Shown piece by piece: positions 1 to 8,647 of a DNA stretch of 29,098 bases. The position numbers and the translations under genes were made by a program. Source of the stretch: Acidobacteriota bacterium (GTDB taxonomy: Bacteria; Acidobacteriota; Terriglobia; Terriglobales; Acidobacteriaceae); NCBI GenBank assembly GCA_023410055.1, contig JAEYQK010000079.1, positions 1-29,098 of the forward strand, given 5' to 3'. Positions within the stretch are counted from its first letter, which is position 1. Each line of letters begins with the position of its first letter. Below the pieces are notes generated by a model. The model did not search any database and was not told where the DNA came from. It worked only from the letters and a program-made list of their open reading frames with translations.

Positions 1-591
1 CTGGGCGTGGAGATCTCGATCGTGGTCGGTGGCGGGAACTTCTTCCGTGGCGTGGCAGCACAGGCCCGCAACATGGACCGGGTGTCGGCAGACAAGATGG
101 GTATGCTGGCGACGATGATCAACTCACTGGCACTACAGGACGCCATGGAGAAGCAGGGTGTTTACACGCGCGTGATGGCTGCCATCGAGATGCGCGAGAT
201 CGCCGAACCGTATATTACGCGGCGGGCCGTTCGACACATGGAGAAGGGGCGCGTCGTCATTCTGGGTGCGGGTACCGGGCATCCTTACTTCTCGACCGAT
301 ACGGCAGCGTCGTTGCGCGCAGCCGAGATCAAGGCTGACGTCGTGCTCAAGGCCACGAAGGTCGAAGGCGTTTACGACGCCGACCCGGTGCTGTTCAAGG
401 ACGCCAAGAAGTTCGACCAGATCAGCTTCATGGAGATGGTCAGGCAGGGTCTAAAAGTCATGGACCTGACCGCCATCACGCTTTGCCGCGAGAACAATAT
501 TCCCGTCATCATCTTTAATCTGAACAAGACAGGAAACATCCGGCGAGTGGTACTGGGCGAGCGCGTGGGATCGCTGGTCAGCGCGGATTAG
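1..591 (+). CDS. pyrH: UMP kinase (uridylate kinase), 5' end missing
   Basis: Converts UMP to UDP with ATP in cytosolic pyrimidine nucleotide synthesis; bacterial UMP kinase is a hexamer of the amino-acid-kinase fold. The frame is open from base 1 and encodes 196 residues, so about 45 N-terminal residues of a roughly 240-residue enzyme lie outside the window, including the first phosphate-binding Lys/Gly segment. Visible signatures are GGGNFFRG, the DRVSADKMGMLATMINSLALQ helix, GAGTGHPYFSTDTAA and KATKVEGVYDADP, all typical of PyrH. An in-frame GTG at position 7 is not the true start because the homology begins before it. The gene ends in TAG and is followed by a strong terminator, so it is probably the last gene of its transcription unit; in many bacteria it follows rpsB-tsf, which is not visible here. 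Confidence 0.97.
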   Translation: MGVEISIVVGGGNFFRGVAAQARNMDRVSADKMGMLATMINSLALQDAMEKQGVYTRVMAAIEMREIAEPYITRRAVRHMEKGRVVILGAGTGHPYFSTDTAASLRAAEIKADVVLKATKVEGVYDADPVLFKDAKKFDQISFMEMVRQGLKVMDLTAITLCRENNIPVIIFNLNKTGNIRRVVLGERVGSLVSAD

Positions 592-607
592 TGGCTGTAC
601 ACAATCT

Positions 608-634
608 GGGTACGATTGTACCCGCAACGGGTAC
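608..634 (+). repeat. Alternating hairpin arms after pyrH
   Basis: Three arms lie in series: GGGTAC (608-613), GTACCC (618-623) and GGGTAC (629-634). The middle arm can pair with either neighbour, giving two mutually exclusive 6-bp hairpins with 4- or 5-nt loops just upstream of the pyrH terminator. They may be a transcript-end processing or pausing structure, or chance. Confidence 0.4.
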
Positions 635-638
635 GACC

Positions 639-666
639 AAGGGCGACTACAAGGTCGCCCTTTTCG
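639..666 (+). terminator. Rho-independent terminator of pyrH
   Basis: Perfect stem GGGCGAC (641-647) / GTCGCCC (654-660), extended by AA/TT, with a 6-nt loop and followed by TTTTCG. It lies 48 nt after the pyrH stop. The opposite strand has only a short T-run after the stem, so it may weakly serve the convergent membrane-protein gene too. Confidence 0.85.
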
Positions 667-678
667 CTTTCCGGAGAG

Positions 679-1035
679 TTATTCTTCCCTCTTCTTCGGC
701 AGGAACAGCCAGCGCAGGATCATCTGCAGTATCGATAGCAGGATTGCCCCGACAAAGGCGGCCTTGAAGCCGTCAATGTGAAAGCCCGGGGCGAAGGCGC
801 TGGCGACCTTCAACATCAGCGCGTTGATGATGATCCAGAAAATGCCGAGGGTGAGGATCGTCAGCGGGAAGGTGAAGAACTTCAGAATGGCGCCGAGCGT
901 GGCGTTGATGAAGCCGATCACGACGGCGGCCCAAAGCGCGGCAGTAAAGCCGTCCACGTGGAACCCGGGAACGAAGTGAGCGACGATGAGCAGGGCTAAC
1001 GTCGTCAGCAGCCAGTTGATGATCAAGCGCAACAT
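679..1035 (-). CDS. Small 4-TM membrane protein, YvlD / phage-holin-superfamily-IV type
   Basis: A 118-residue integral inner-membrane protein with roughly four hydrophobic segments (about 3-21, 28-48, 52-75 and 88-110) and a charged KKREE tail. It shows the internal duplication characteristic of the family: FVPGFHVDGFTAA near residue 21 and FAPGFHIDGFKAA near residue 82, each before a membrane helix. This matches the family of predicted membrane proteins annotated as phage holin family or YvlD (PF04020). The function of the family is unknown; the holin name comes from topology and does not imply a prophage, and no phage genes are nearby. The ATG at 1035 starts directly on the first hydrophobic segment; no strong ribosome binding site is visible. 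It converges with pyrH and diverges from the addB-like gene. Confidence 0.85.
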   Translation of the reverse strand: MLRLIINWLLTTLALLIVAHFVPGFHVDGFTAALWAAVVIGFINATLGAILKFFTFPLTILTLGIFWIIINALMLKVASAFAPGFHIDGFKAAFVGAILLSILQMILRWLFLPKKREE

Positions 1036-1178
1036 GGCTATTGAGCATAGATCGTGCTGGCCGAGTTCACAACAGGAAATGGGTGCCGGCTCCGTGTTCT
1101 TACTCAGTGACTTGGACAGCGCACGGCGATAGACTCCTCTTTTGCGTAACTCTGCTTTTCTCGCGAGGTAGCTTACTG

Positions 1179-3875
1179 ATGCCGACGGATGCAGTCGCTC
1201 CGGTTGAGAACGTTCTCGATGCCGCGGAACGGGGCGCCACCATCGTTACAGCAAACACGCGCAGCGCGCGCGCGATCGTGCAGGCGGACGACGAGCGACA
1301 GAGTGCTCGCGGGTTGGCCGCCTGGCGTTCGCCCGACGTCGTCAGTTGGGGCGGGCTGCTGTTACGGCTATGGAATGAGGCGCTGTATGGCGGGCTGACG
1401 GGCGGGATCACGCTGCTGAATACAGCGCAGGAGCGACGGTTGTGGGAAGAGGTCGTCGAGGCGGACGCGAAGGAACTGTTGAATCCGGTTGCGACGGCGG
1501 AAAACGCGCAAGCCGCCTGGGAGTTGGCGAAGGAGTACGGCGTACCGATCAGCGGCACGGCTTACGAAGGCAATCCAGAGACGGAAGCGTTCGCGAAGTG
1601 GGCAGCAGAATTCGAGAAGTCGTGCAGGGCCAAGGGCTGGTTGAGTCCGGTGCTGTTGCCCGACGTGCTTGCAAGACACGTCCGGGATGGGCACCTCTCG
1701 GTTCGCAACATCATGCTGGTCGGATTCGACGAATTCACACTGCAGCAGAAGGCGTTCATCGATGCGGCCGTAGAGGCCGGGGCGTCGTGCGAGATCGTTG
1801 AGCTGGTGCAGAGAGTCGAGTGCGCGAATGCTTATAAGGTCGCCGCAGCGGACCAGGATGCCGAGATCCGGGCAGCGGCAATTTGGGCGAGGGAGAGGTT
1901 GACTGAAGGCGCGCCCTCCCCTGCGGGGAAGGGTGCGGCGCCCCGAGTCGCGGTTGTTGTGCCGTCGTTGCAGAATCTGCGAGCGCACGTGGAGAGCCTC
2001 TTTCTCGCGATGCTGCATCCTGAGCAGGTACCTGCGGGCAGTTCAATTCAACAACGCGCATTTGAGATTTCGCTAGGATCGCCGCTTTCCGAGAGCCCGG
2101 TCATCGCTGCTGGGCTGCTGATCCTGAAGCTGTGCTTGGAAACAGTGTCGCTGGCCGAGGCGGGAGCGATACTGCGGTCACCATTCATCGCGGGCGGCGA
2201 TTCGGAAATGACTGCGCGGGCGCAGTTGGACGTTCTTCTGCGTAAGAACCGAGTCCTTGAAACTGACGCTCGTCGTCTATTGGATCGCGCACGAAGAAAC
2301 TGTCCGGTTCTGGTCGAGTGCCTTGGCAGGGTGATGGACGTCGATTCTGTCTCTTCGCGCTCGCCTCGCGACTGGGCTGCGCTCGCGACGGTGACGCTGC
2401 AATCCATAGGCTGGCCGAAAGGTGACCGTTCGTTGAGCAGCGATGAGTATCAGGCGGCCGAGTCGTGGACGGCAATGCTGTCGGAGTTCGGTTCGCTAGA
2501 GGCGATCGAGCCGGTAATGGATGCGCGTCGATTTCTTGCGGCGCTCAACGAGATGGCCTCACGCCGGCTATTTGAGCCGGAGAAGACGGGCGCGCCAGTG
2601 CAGATCATGGGATTGCTGGAAGCGGCGGGATCGTCCTTCGATCACATGTGGGTGATGGGCCTGCATGACGGCGCGTGGCCGATGCGATCCGTACCGACAC
2701 CGTTCATTCCGGCGGCATTGCAAATGAAATACGGCCTGCCGCATTGTTCTCCGCAGAGGGAACTTGAGTTTGCCGAACGAGTTCACAATCGTCTGCTGCG
2801 GAGCGCCAGCGACCTGGTGCTGAGCTGGCCAGAGAAAGACGGCGACGCCGAGCTAAGACCCAGTCCGTTGCTGGATGGACTAGGAGAGCGGGAGCTGCGC
2901 GAGATCGTCGACGAGCAGGCTGACACTTGGGGCAAGCAATTGATGGCCTCATGCAAGAGCGAGATCCTGACCGACGAAACCGGCCCGGTGATCACTGAGG
3001 GGACGCTGGTTAAAGGCGGCACGCGAATTCTTGAGCGCCAGTCGGCTTGTCCCTTCCGGGCATTCGCGGAACTCAGGCTGGGAGCGATGGAGATGGATTC
3101 TCCGCAACCGGGTCTTGATGGTCTTCAGCGAGGCAACATCGTTCACAACGCAATGGAGTTCGTTTGGAAGCACCTGAAGACCCACGATGCCCTGATGGCG
3201 TGCGAGAAGCTGCGAGAGCTCGTCAGCCAAGCAGTCGATCAGGCAATCGAAGAGGCACGCGCGGGCGGCACGGCCGAATGGGAGCGAACGCTGGCTGAAA
3301 TCGAGCGCAGGCGGGTGACGGAGCTAATACTGAAGTTCCTCGAAATCGAGAAGACGCGTGCGCCATTTACGGTCACGGCTGAAGAGCAGAAGAGAATTGT
3401 GACACTCGGTGGTCTGAAGATGGATATGCGCATGGACCGCGTCGATTGCTTGCAGGATGGGCGCCAGGTACTGATCGACTACAAAACGGGCGAAGTATCG
3501 GCGAAGTCGTGGGAAGATGAGCGGCCGGAAGCTCCGCAGATGCCCGCCTACGCGGCGACCATGGAGGGGGAAGTCGCAGCCGTTGCCTTCGCACAAATCA
3601 AGACGGGCAGCGTTCGCTATTGCGGATATTCGCCGGACGCGCAGGTTATGAACGCCGGTGACTACGCCAAGACCGCTCCCGGCGCGCAGGGAAAGCAACT
3701 GACGGATGCGATTGCTGCGTGGAGGAACGTGGTAGAACGGTTGGCGTCGGAGCATCGTGAAGGCCGCGCGGAGGTGGATCCGGCGAAGCCAAAGAGCACG
3801 TGCAGCTATTGTCCGTTGCCCGCGTTGTGTCGTTATACGGAACTGCAAGCGGAGGATGCCGGCGATGAAGAATAG
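1179..3875 (+). CDS. AddB-like PD-(D/E)XK Fe-S nuclease, DNA repair
   Basis: An 898-residue partner of an AddAB/RecBCD-like double-strand-break resection complex. The C-terminus has a RecB-type nuclease: MRMDRVD (D753) and IDYKTG (D767, K769). Four cysteines, C624 (in ACPFRAF), C875, C878 and C884 (C-x2-C-x5-C), match the iron-sulfur staple of AddB nucleases. The N-terminal helicase-like part starts ATIVTANTRSARAIV, without a Walker A GKT, as in the family annotated as probable DNA repair protein (TIGR03623), so motor activity must come from the partner. The frame is open from 1041, but ATG 1179 is preferred: GAGG lies 10 nt upstream, and homology-like sequence begins soon after. The gene overlaps the downstream helicase gene by 11 nt. 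Residues around 244-256 derive from an embedded GC-rich palindrome (see findings). Confidence 0.88.
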   Translation: MPTDAVAPVENVLDAAERGATIVTANTRSARAIVQADDERQSARGLAAWRSPDVVSWGGLLLRLWNEALYGGLTGGITLLNTAQERRLWEEVVEADAKELLNPVATAENAQAAWELAKEYGVPISGTAYEGNPETEAFAKWAAEFEKSCRAKGWLSPVLLPDVLARHVRDGHLSVRNIMLVGFDEFTLQQKAFIDAAVEAGASCEIVELVQRVECANAYKVAAADQDAEIRAAAIWARERLTEGAPSPAGKGAAPRVAVVVPSLQNLRAHVESLFLAMLHPEQVPAGSSIQQRAFEISLGSPLSESPVIAAGLLILKLCLETVSLAEAGAILRSPFIAGGDSEMTARAQLDVLLRKNRVLETDARRLLDRARRNCPVLVECLGRVMDVDSVSSRSPRDWAALATVTLQSIGWPKGDRSLSSDEYQAAESWTAMLSEFGSLEAIEPVMDARRFLAALNEMASRRLFEPEKTGAPVQIMGLLEAAGSSFDHMWVMGLHDGAWPMRSVPTPFIPAALQMKYGLPHCSPQRELEFAERVHNRLLRSASDLVLSWPEKDGDAELRPSPLLDGLGERELREIVDEQADTWGKQLMASCKSEILTDETGPVITEGTLVKGGTRILERQSACPFRAFAELRLGAMEMDSPQPGLDGLQRGNIVHNAMEFVWKHLKTHDALMACEKLRELVSQAVDQAIEEARAGGTAEWERTLAEIERRRVTELILKFLEIEKTRAPFTVTAEEQKRIVTLGGLKMDMRMDRVDCLQDGRQVLIDYKTGEVSAKSWEDERPEAPQMPAYAATMEGEVAAVAFAQIKTGSVRYCGYSPDAQVMNAGDYAKTAPGAQGKQLTDAIAAWRNVVERLASEHREGRAEVDPAKPKSTCSYCPLPALCRYTELQAEDAGDEE

Positions 3876-6800
3876 TCTTCCTCCAATGGACGAAGCGGTC
3901 CGCAAAGAAGCGCTCAACCCTGAAGGCTCGTTTATCGTGCAGGCTCCTGCGGGTTCGGGCAAGACGGAACTGTTGACGCAACGCTATCTCACGCTGCTGG
4001 CGCGGGTCGATCAACCGGAAGAAGTGCTGGCCATTACGTTCACGCGAAAAGCCGCGGCGGAAATGCGGAATCGCGTGCTGTCGGCGATCGAATCGGCAGA
4101 CGCCCCTACTCCGATCGACGATACGCCACACAAACGTTTCACGCGCGAGTTGGGACGCGCTGTGCTTGAGCGCAGTCGCGAGCGCGGCTGGGACCTGCTG
4201 CGAACGCCGGGACGGCTGCGAGTGCAGACCATCGACTCTTTCTGCGCCTCGACCGTGAGCCAAAGGCCAATGCAAACGGGATTCGGTGCAGCCGCAGATG
4301 TCGCCGAAGAAAACCAGGGCCGTACACAGCTCTACAGGCAGGCAGCGCTGAATACGATCAAGTCGATGTTGGTGCCTGCACACGACAAGTCGGCGGCGAT
4401 GAAGCGGGCACTGGTGCATCTAGACAACAATGTCGCGCTCGTGATCGAACTGGTCTCGGAGATGTTGCAGCGACGTGATCAGTGGGAGCGATATGTCTCG
4501 GGTCAGAACCAGACGGGGCTGCGGCAACAGTTTGAAGATGTTCTGAAGAGAATCGTGGAGGGCGCGCTGCGTCATCTGCGCGAATGCGTGCCGCAAAGGC
4601 TAGGAGCCGAGATCGCTGCGTTACTAGCCATTGCCGAGAGAAATCTAAGCGAGGAAGGCCGGGATAATCGTTTGCTCGCGCTGCACGGGATGACAGCGCT
4701 GCCATCGTGCACCGGGGAGTCTCTTGAGCAGTGGCGGGCAGTGCAGTGGTTCCTGCAGACGCAGAAGGGTACTTGGCGGGTCAAGCCGAACATAACGATA
4801 GGCTTTCCAACCTCCGCGCGCGAGGCGAAAAAGCGTTGCGAAGACTTGCTGAACGAGCTTCAGGCCGAAGGATACGAGGATTTCCGCGATGCCCTGGAAA
4901 GCCTAGGCCAGCTACCCGCGACGAAGTTCGAGGACTCGCAGTGGGAAGTGCTTGAAGCCCTGCTGGCGATCCTGCCGTTGGCCATTGCGGAACTGAAGAA
5001 GCTCTTCCGCGAGAGTGCTGCGACGGACTTCATCGAGATTTCGCAGGGAGCGTTGACGGCACTGGAGTCTTCGAAGTCGCACGCTCTCCAACACCTGCTG
5101 GTTGACGAGTTTCAGGACACCTCGGTGATGCAATGGCGCATCTTCAACGCACTTGTCGGCGGATGGGAACCTGATGACGGCCACACGGTGTTTCTCGTGG
5201 GCGATCCGATGCAGTCGATCTATCGCTTCAGGCAGGCGGAAGTTGGCCTGTTCCTGCAAGCGCGGCAGCAGGGATTTGGAAAGCTCAAGCCGAAACCGCT
5301 TTCATTGCAGGTCAACTTCAGGTCGGATGTCGCGCTGGTCGATTGGTTCAATGCGCGTTTTGAGAGCGTGTTTGGAGATGCCGACGATTCGTCGCGCGGG
5401 CTGGTGAGTTTCAACAGGTGCTTTGCTGGTCCTGGCAAAAGGACGGGCGCCGAGCCGCAGATGCATTGGGCTACGGATGCGGAGGACGAAGCGGCGAAGA
5501 CGGTTGCGACAGTTCGCGATGCGTTGAAGGAAGACGGCAGCATAGCGATTCTTGTACGTGCGCGTACGCATTTGCCGGCCATCATTGAAGCGCTTCAAAC
5601 TGCAGAAATTCAGTTTGAGGCGATCGAGATTCAGAAGCTGGGCGAGCGAGCGGTTATTCGCGACCTGCTGATGCTAACGCGGGCGCTGCTGCATCCGGCG
5701 GACAGGCTGGCGTGGATCGCCGTACTGCGCGCACCGTGGTGCGGCATGACGCTGAACGATCTTCATGCACTTTGCGGACACGATCAGAAATCGGCAATTT
5801 GGGACTGCATAAGCGGCGATATCAGTGCCGTCAGCGAAGACGGTCGCGCGCGGTTGGAGCGTACACGCGCAGTGTTGAGCGCGGCGATTCAGCAGCGTCT
5901 TCGCGTGCCATTGCGCCAGTGGGTGGAAGGCACTTGGATCGCGCTGGGCGGCCCGGCTTGCTTGAGCGATGCCGCCGATCTGGAGAACGCGGAGTCTTTC
6001 TTCGAGCTGTTGGAAGCCGCGGACCAGACCGGAGGATTGAATCCCGAGGACCTTGTTGCGGCGTTTGACGGACTGTTCGCGAAGTCACAAACTGGCGGCG
6101 ACGTACGCGTGCAGGTGATGACGATCCATAAGGCGAAGGGGTTGGAGTTCGATACGGTAATCGTGCCCGGACTGGCGCGAGGGGCGCGGAACGATAACTC
6201 GCGTTTGCTGCTGTGGGAAGAACGCACGACCGAGTCCCGCACCGAGTTGCTGCTTGCGCCGATCACTCAGAAGGGCGCCGAAGAGAAAGACCCGATCTAT
6301 CGTTATCTGCAAAAAGCCGAGGCCGCGCGCAAGACCGAAGAAGACAAGCGCCTGCTCTACGTGGCGGTCACGAGAGCTAAGCGGGCTCTGCACCTGGTAG
6401 CTGCGCCGAAGCTGAGGAAGAAAGATAACGAACTCAGCGGCAGTGGATCGCTACTCCAGTTCCTGTGGCCGGATCTGAAGAGAAACCTCCAGGGAAGTGA
6501 AGATGAAGAGCGCCTGCTCGCGGCTCAGGAAGAACGGGATAACCTCACGATTGCCGCGGCCGAAGAGCATGTGCCGATGATGCTGCGACGCTTGCCGGTG
6601 GATTGGCGATTGCCGGATGCCCCGGAGCCGTTGCGTTGGGCTGCAGAGGATGTGAGAACGCCAGTTCCAGATGGCGAACGAATCACCTACGACTGGGTCA
6701 GCGAGCGCTTGCGTCACATCGGAACCGTGGTCCACGCGATGACGCAGCGCATTGCGCGTGATGGTTTGAAGTGCTGGCCAGCAGAGCGCATCAGGCAAAG

Positions 6801-7239
6801 CAACTCGTTGTACAAAGCGGCGCTCGCGGAACGGGGATTGGGGCAGGCCGAAGTCGATCAGGCCGCGGCTGATGTCGAACAGGCGTTGCTGGGACTCGTA
6901 GCGGATGAGCGCGGGCGTTGGACGCTAGATGCTCACGAAAAGGCGCAGAGTGAGTACGCGCTGAGCGGCGTGCTGAACGGCAATCGCGTCGAGCACTTCA
7001 AGCTGGATCGCACGTTTGTCGATGAAGACGGCACGCGCTGGATCATCGACTATAAAACGGCGCGGCACGAAGGGAGCGACCGCGAAGGCTTCCTCGATAA
7101 TGAAAAGATCCGATACAAAGATCAGCTCGACGACTACGCTCGGCTATTTCACAGACTCCAGCCGGATCATCCGATCAGAGTCGGACTGTATTTCCCCCTG
7201 TTGCGCGGTTGGAGAGAGTGGGAGCCGGAGATCGGGTGA
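3865..7239 (+). CDS. AddA/RecB-like UvrD-family helicase-nuclease
   Basis: A 1124-residue ATP-dependent 3'-5' helicase fused to a nuclease, the motor subunit of an AddAB-like exonuclease that processes double-strand ends for RecA. SF1 motifs appear in order: Walker A APAGSGKT (27-34), ITFTRKAAAEMRNR (Ia), LLVDEFQDTS with DEFQD at 414-418 (II), VFLVGDPMQSIYRFRQ (III), VNFRSD (IV), TIHKAKGLEFDTVIVPG (V) and LLYVAVTRAKRALHLV (VI). The C-terminus has a PD-(D/E)XK site: FKLDRTF, then IIDYKT (D1062, K1064). ATG 3865 is chosen because GGAGG (3851-3855) lies 9 nt before it; the ATG at 3856 abuts that sequence and is too close. The start lies inside the 3' end of the addB-like gene, implying translational coupling and a stoichiometric complex. 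It could also be called a generic UvrD-helicase-domain protein. Confidence 0.92.
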   Translation: MKNSLPPMDEAVRKEALNPEGSFIVQAPAGSGKTELLTQRYLTLLARVDQPEEVLAITFTRKAAAEMRNRVLSAIESADAPTPIDDTPHKRFTRELGRAVLERSRERGWDLLRTPGRLRVQTIDSFCASTVSQRPMQTGFGAAADVAEENQGRTQLYRQAALNTIKSMLVPAHDKSAAMKRALVHLDNNVALVIELVSEMLQRRDQWERYVSGQNQTGLRQQFEDVLKRIVEGALRHLRECVPQRLGAEIAALLAIAERNLSEEGRDNRLLALHGMTALPSCTGESLEQWRAVQWFLQTQKGTWRVKPNITIGFPTSAREAKKRCEDLLNELQAEGYEDFRDALESLGQLPATKFEDSQWEVLEALLAILPLAIAELKKLFRESAATDFIEISQGALTALESSKSHALQHLLVDEFQDTSVMQWRIFNALVGGWEPDDGHTVFLVGDPMQSIYRFRQAEVGLFLQARQQGFGKLKPKPLSLQVNFRSDVALVDWFNARFESVFGDADDSSRGLVSFNRCFAGPGKRTGAEPQMHWATDAEDEAAKTVATVRDALKEDGSIAILVRARTHLPAIIEALQTAEIQFEAIEIQKLGERAVIRDLLMLTRALLHPADRLAWIAVLRAPWCGMTLNDLHALCGHDQKSAIWDCISGDISAVSEDGRARLERTRAVLSAAIQQRLRVPLRQWVEGTWIALGGPACLSDAADLENAESFFELLEAADQTGGLNPEDLVAAFDGLFAKSQTGGDVRVQVMTIHKAKGLEFDTVIVPGLARGARNDNSRLLLWEERTTESRTELLLAPITQKGAEEKDPIYRYLQKAEAARKTEEDKRLLYVAVTRAKRALHLVAAPKLRKKDNELSGSGSLLQFLWPDLKRNLQGSEDEERLLAAQEERDNLTIAAAEEHVPMMLRRLPVDWRLPDAPEPLRWAAEDVRTPVPDGERITYDWVSERLRHIGTVVHAMTQRIARDGLKCWPAERIRQSNSLYKAALAERGLGQAEVDQAAADVEQALLGLVADERGRWTLDAHEKAQSEYALSGVLNGNRVEHFKLDRTFVDEDGTRWIIDYKTARHEGSDREGFLDNEKIRYKDQLDDYARLFHRLQPDHPIRVGLYFPLLRGWREWEPEIG

Positions 7240-7306
7240 TCGGGCCGACTGCTGATTGGGTGATCGAAGCCCAAAAACGAAGAAGGTTCTAGAGCACGAG
7301 GGAAGA

Positions 7307-7780
7307 ATGAAGACCAATGCGGCGCGATTGTTGGATTCGTTGGGAATCAAATATGAGTTGAAGGAGTATGAGGTTGATCCCGATGATCTGGCCGCCGAGA
7401 GCGTGGCAGCAAAGGTGGGACTGCCGCCGGAGCAGGTGTTTAAAACACTCGTAGCACGAGGGGATCGCAACGGCGTTTGCATGGCCGTGATTCCGGCAGA
7501 CACGGAGCTTGATCTGAAAGCATTGGCTGCCGCGACCGGGAACAAGAAGATCGATCTGGTGCCGCTGAAGGAAGTGCAGCCTCTGACCGGGTATATTCGG
7601 GGCGGGGTAACGGCTCTGGGTGCGAAGAAAGATTATCCCGTAATTGCGGATGAGACGATCGAGCTGTTTGACGTGATCTCGGTCTCGGCCGGAGTCAGGG
7701 GCACGCAGTTGTTCATTGCCCCGTCCGATTATCTGCGAGCCACATCAGCAGCAATCGCGGAGATTGCGCGATCGAAGTAG
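7307..7780 (+). CDS. ybaK: YbaK/EbsC-type Cys-tRNA deacylase
   Basis: A 157-residue cytosolic trans-editing enzyme of the YbaK/ProX superfamily, which hydrolyses mischarged aminoacyl-tRNA, typically Cys-tRNA(Pro). Seen: the VFKTLV segment with the family's essential lysine (K46), the VIPADTELDLKALA strand-helix, and a glycine loop GGVTALGAKKDYPV matching the GG-x-SPxG-x-KK loop of YbaK. Its length equals the usual 155-160 residues. ATG 7307 is chosen over an in-frame ATG at 7256 because homology starts there and GAGGGA (7298-7303) precedes it, although spacing is short. It lies 67 nt after the helicase gene on the same strand and may be co-transcribed. Substrate specificity between Cys-tRNA(Pro) and related mischarged tRNAs cannot be told from sequence alone. 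Confidence 0.9.
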   Translation: MKTNAARLLDSLGIKYELKEYEVDPDDLAAESVAAKVGLPPEQVFKTLVARGDRNGVCMAVIPADTELDLKALAAATGNKKIDLVPLKEVQPLTGYIRGGVTALGAKKDYPVIADETIELFDVISVSAGVRGTQLFIAPSDYLRATSAAIAEIARSK

Positions 7781-7798
7781 TGGCTGTATGTGCAATAA

Positions 7799-7831
7799 GA
7801 AAAGCCGCCCGTTCAGGCGGCTTGTTCTTTT
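7799..7831 (+). terminator. Bidirectional terminator between ybaK and ompH
   Basis: Perfect stem AAGCCGCC (7802-7809) / GGCGGCTT (7816-7823) with a 6-nt loop. The plus side is followed by GTTCTTTT and the minus side reads TTCTTATT after the stem. It sits between two convergent genes (stops at 7780 and 7848), so it probably ends both. Confidence 0.85.
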
Positions 7832-7847
7832 GAACCTCAGATCAGAA

Positions 7848-8489
7848 TTACGGCTTCTTCGCGCCAGCTGGAGCAGCCGCGGGGCGGGCGGTTGCTGCAG
7901 GCTTACTTGCGCCGGCTGCCGGAGTCGGCGGCGCCGGAACGCCAGAAGCGGCGTTGTACTGCTCGACAACTGTGGGGGTAACGTCGGTGGCGGTATTCGC
8001 CCACAGAACCGGGCTCTGCTGACTCGAGACGTCGAGGATGACCGTGTAGCTGTTGGTCTTGGCGTACTTGTCGAGGGTCTCCATCAGCTTTTGGCCAATG
8101 CGGTTGATGATCTCGTTTTGCTGGCCCTGGAAGTCGGCCTGCGCGTCTTCATAGCTGCGCTGCAGGGTCTTCTGCTTGGAGTCAATCTGCTTCTGCAGGT
8201 TGGCGAGCGCATCCGGATTCAGCTTGTCACCCTGGGTCTTGAGCTGATTCTGGAGATCGGTTACTTCCTGATTCAGTTTCTGGAGTTCGGCCTGTTTCGG
8301 CTCGAACTTCTTCTGGAGAGCAGTAAGATCGCGCTGACCTTCGTTAGTGCTGACGATCGCTCCCTGGATGTTGATGATGCCAATCTTCGTGGAGCCTGCG
8401 GGTACGGTTCCAGCAGGAGCAGCGGCTGTCTGAGCGAAAGCGGCTGTTGCGAGGACGGCCAAAGCCAAAAGGGTTGCAAGCTTTTTCAT
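7848..8489 (-). CDS. OmpH/Skp-family periplasmic chaperone
   Basis: A 213-residue periplasmic chaperone of the OmpH/Skp family, which holds unfolded outer-membrane proteins between the Sec translocon and the BAM complex. Seen: a signal peptide (MKKLATLLALAVLATAAFAQ), the short beta-strand KIGIINIQGAIVSTNEG, a long Gln/Lys/Leu-rich coiled coil (about residues 50-130), then a second strand segment YTVILDVSSQQSPVLWA closing the trimer body. An Ala/Pro-rich tail (about 185-213) is unusual for Skp and probably disordered. The frame extends upstream of the chosen start, but ATG 8489 has AAGGAGT (8501-8507) in front and begins the signal peptide. It has its own sigma-70-like promoter. It is not next to bamA or lpxD, its common neighbours elsewhere. 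Confidence 0.88.
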   Translation of the reverse strand: MKKLATLLALAVLATAAFAQTAAAPAGTVPAGSTKIGIINIQGAIVSTNEGQRDLTALQKKFEPKQAELQKLNQEVTDLQNQLKTQGDKLNPDALANLQKQIDSKQKTLQRSYEDAQADFQGQQNEIINRIGQKLMETLDKYAKTNSYTVILDVSSQQSPVLWANTATDVTPTVVEQYNAASGVPAPPTPAAGASKPAATARPAAAPAGAKKP

Positions 8490-8617
8490 TGGTGTGATGA
8501 ACTCCTTGGAGATCCCTTCAGGACTCCGAAAAATCCTTCCTGGGAACACGCTATCTGCCCTGACGCTCAATACGTGAGGTAATCAGCTTCTGAAGTTTCA
8601 GGGTCTCAGATGTGGCA

Positions 8618-8647
8618 ATTATAAGGAGCAGCATAGGGTAGCGTCAA
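8618..8647 (-). promoter_or_regulatory. Sigma-70-like promoter of ompH
   Basis: On the minus strand: -35 TTGACG (8642-8647), an 18-nt spacer, and a perfect -10 TATAAT (8618-8623). Transcription would start near 8611, giving a 5' UTR of about 120 nt before the OmpH start codon. Confidence 0.7.

Noticed and set aside
679..1035. A prophage remnant, because the protein family is named phage holin
   Set aside because: The name reflects membrane topology only. There are no lysin, tail, integrase or attachment-site signals around it.
7230..7275. Repeated GGTGATC/GTGATTG words between the helicase and ybaK genes, as a possible tandem heptamer repeat
   Set aside because: Only two or three imperfect units, partly inside the coding end of the helicase; too little to call a repeat array.
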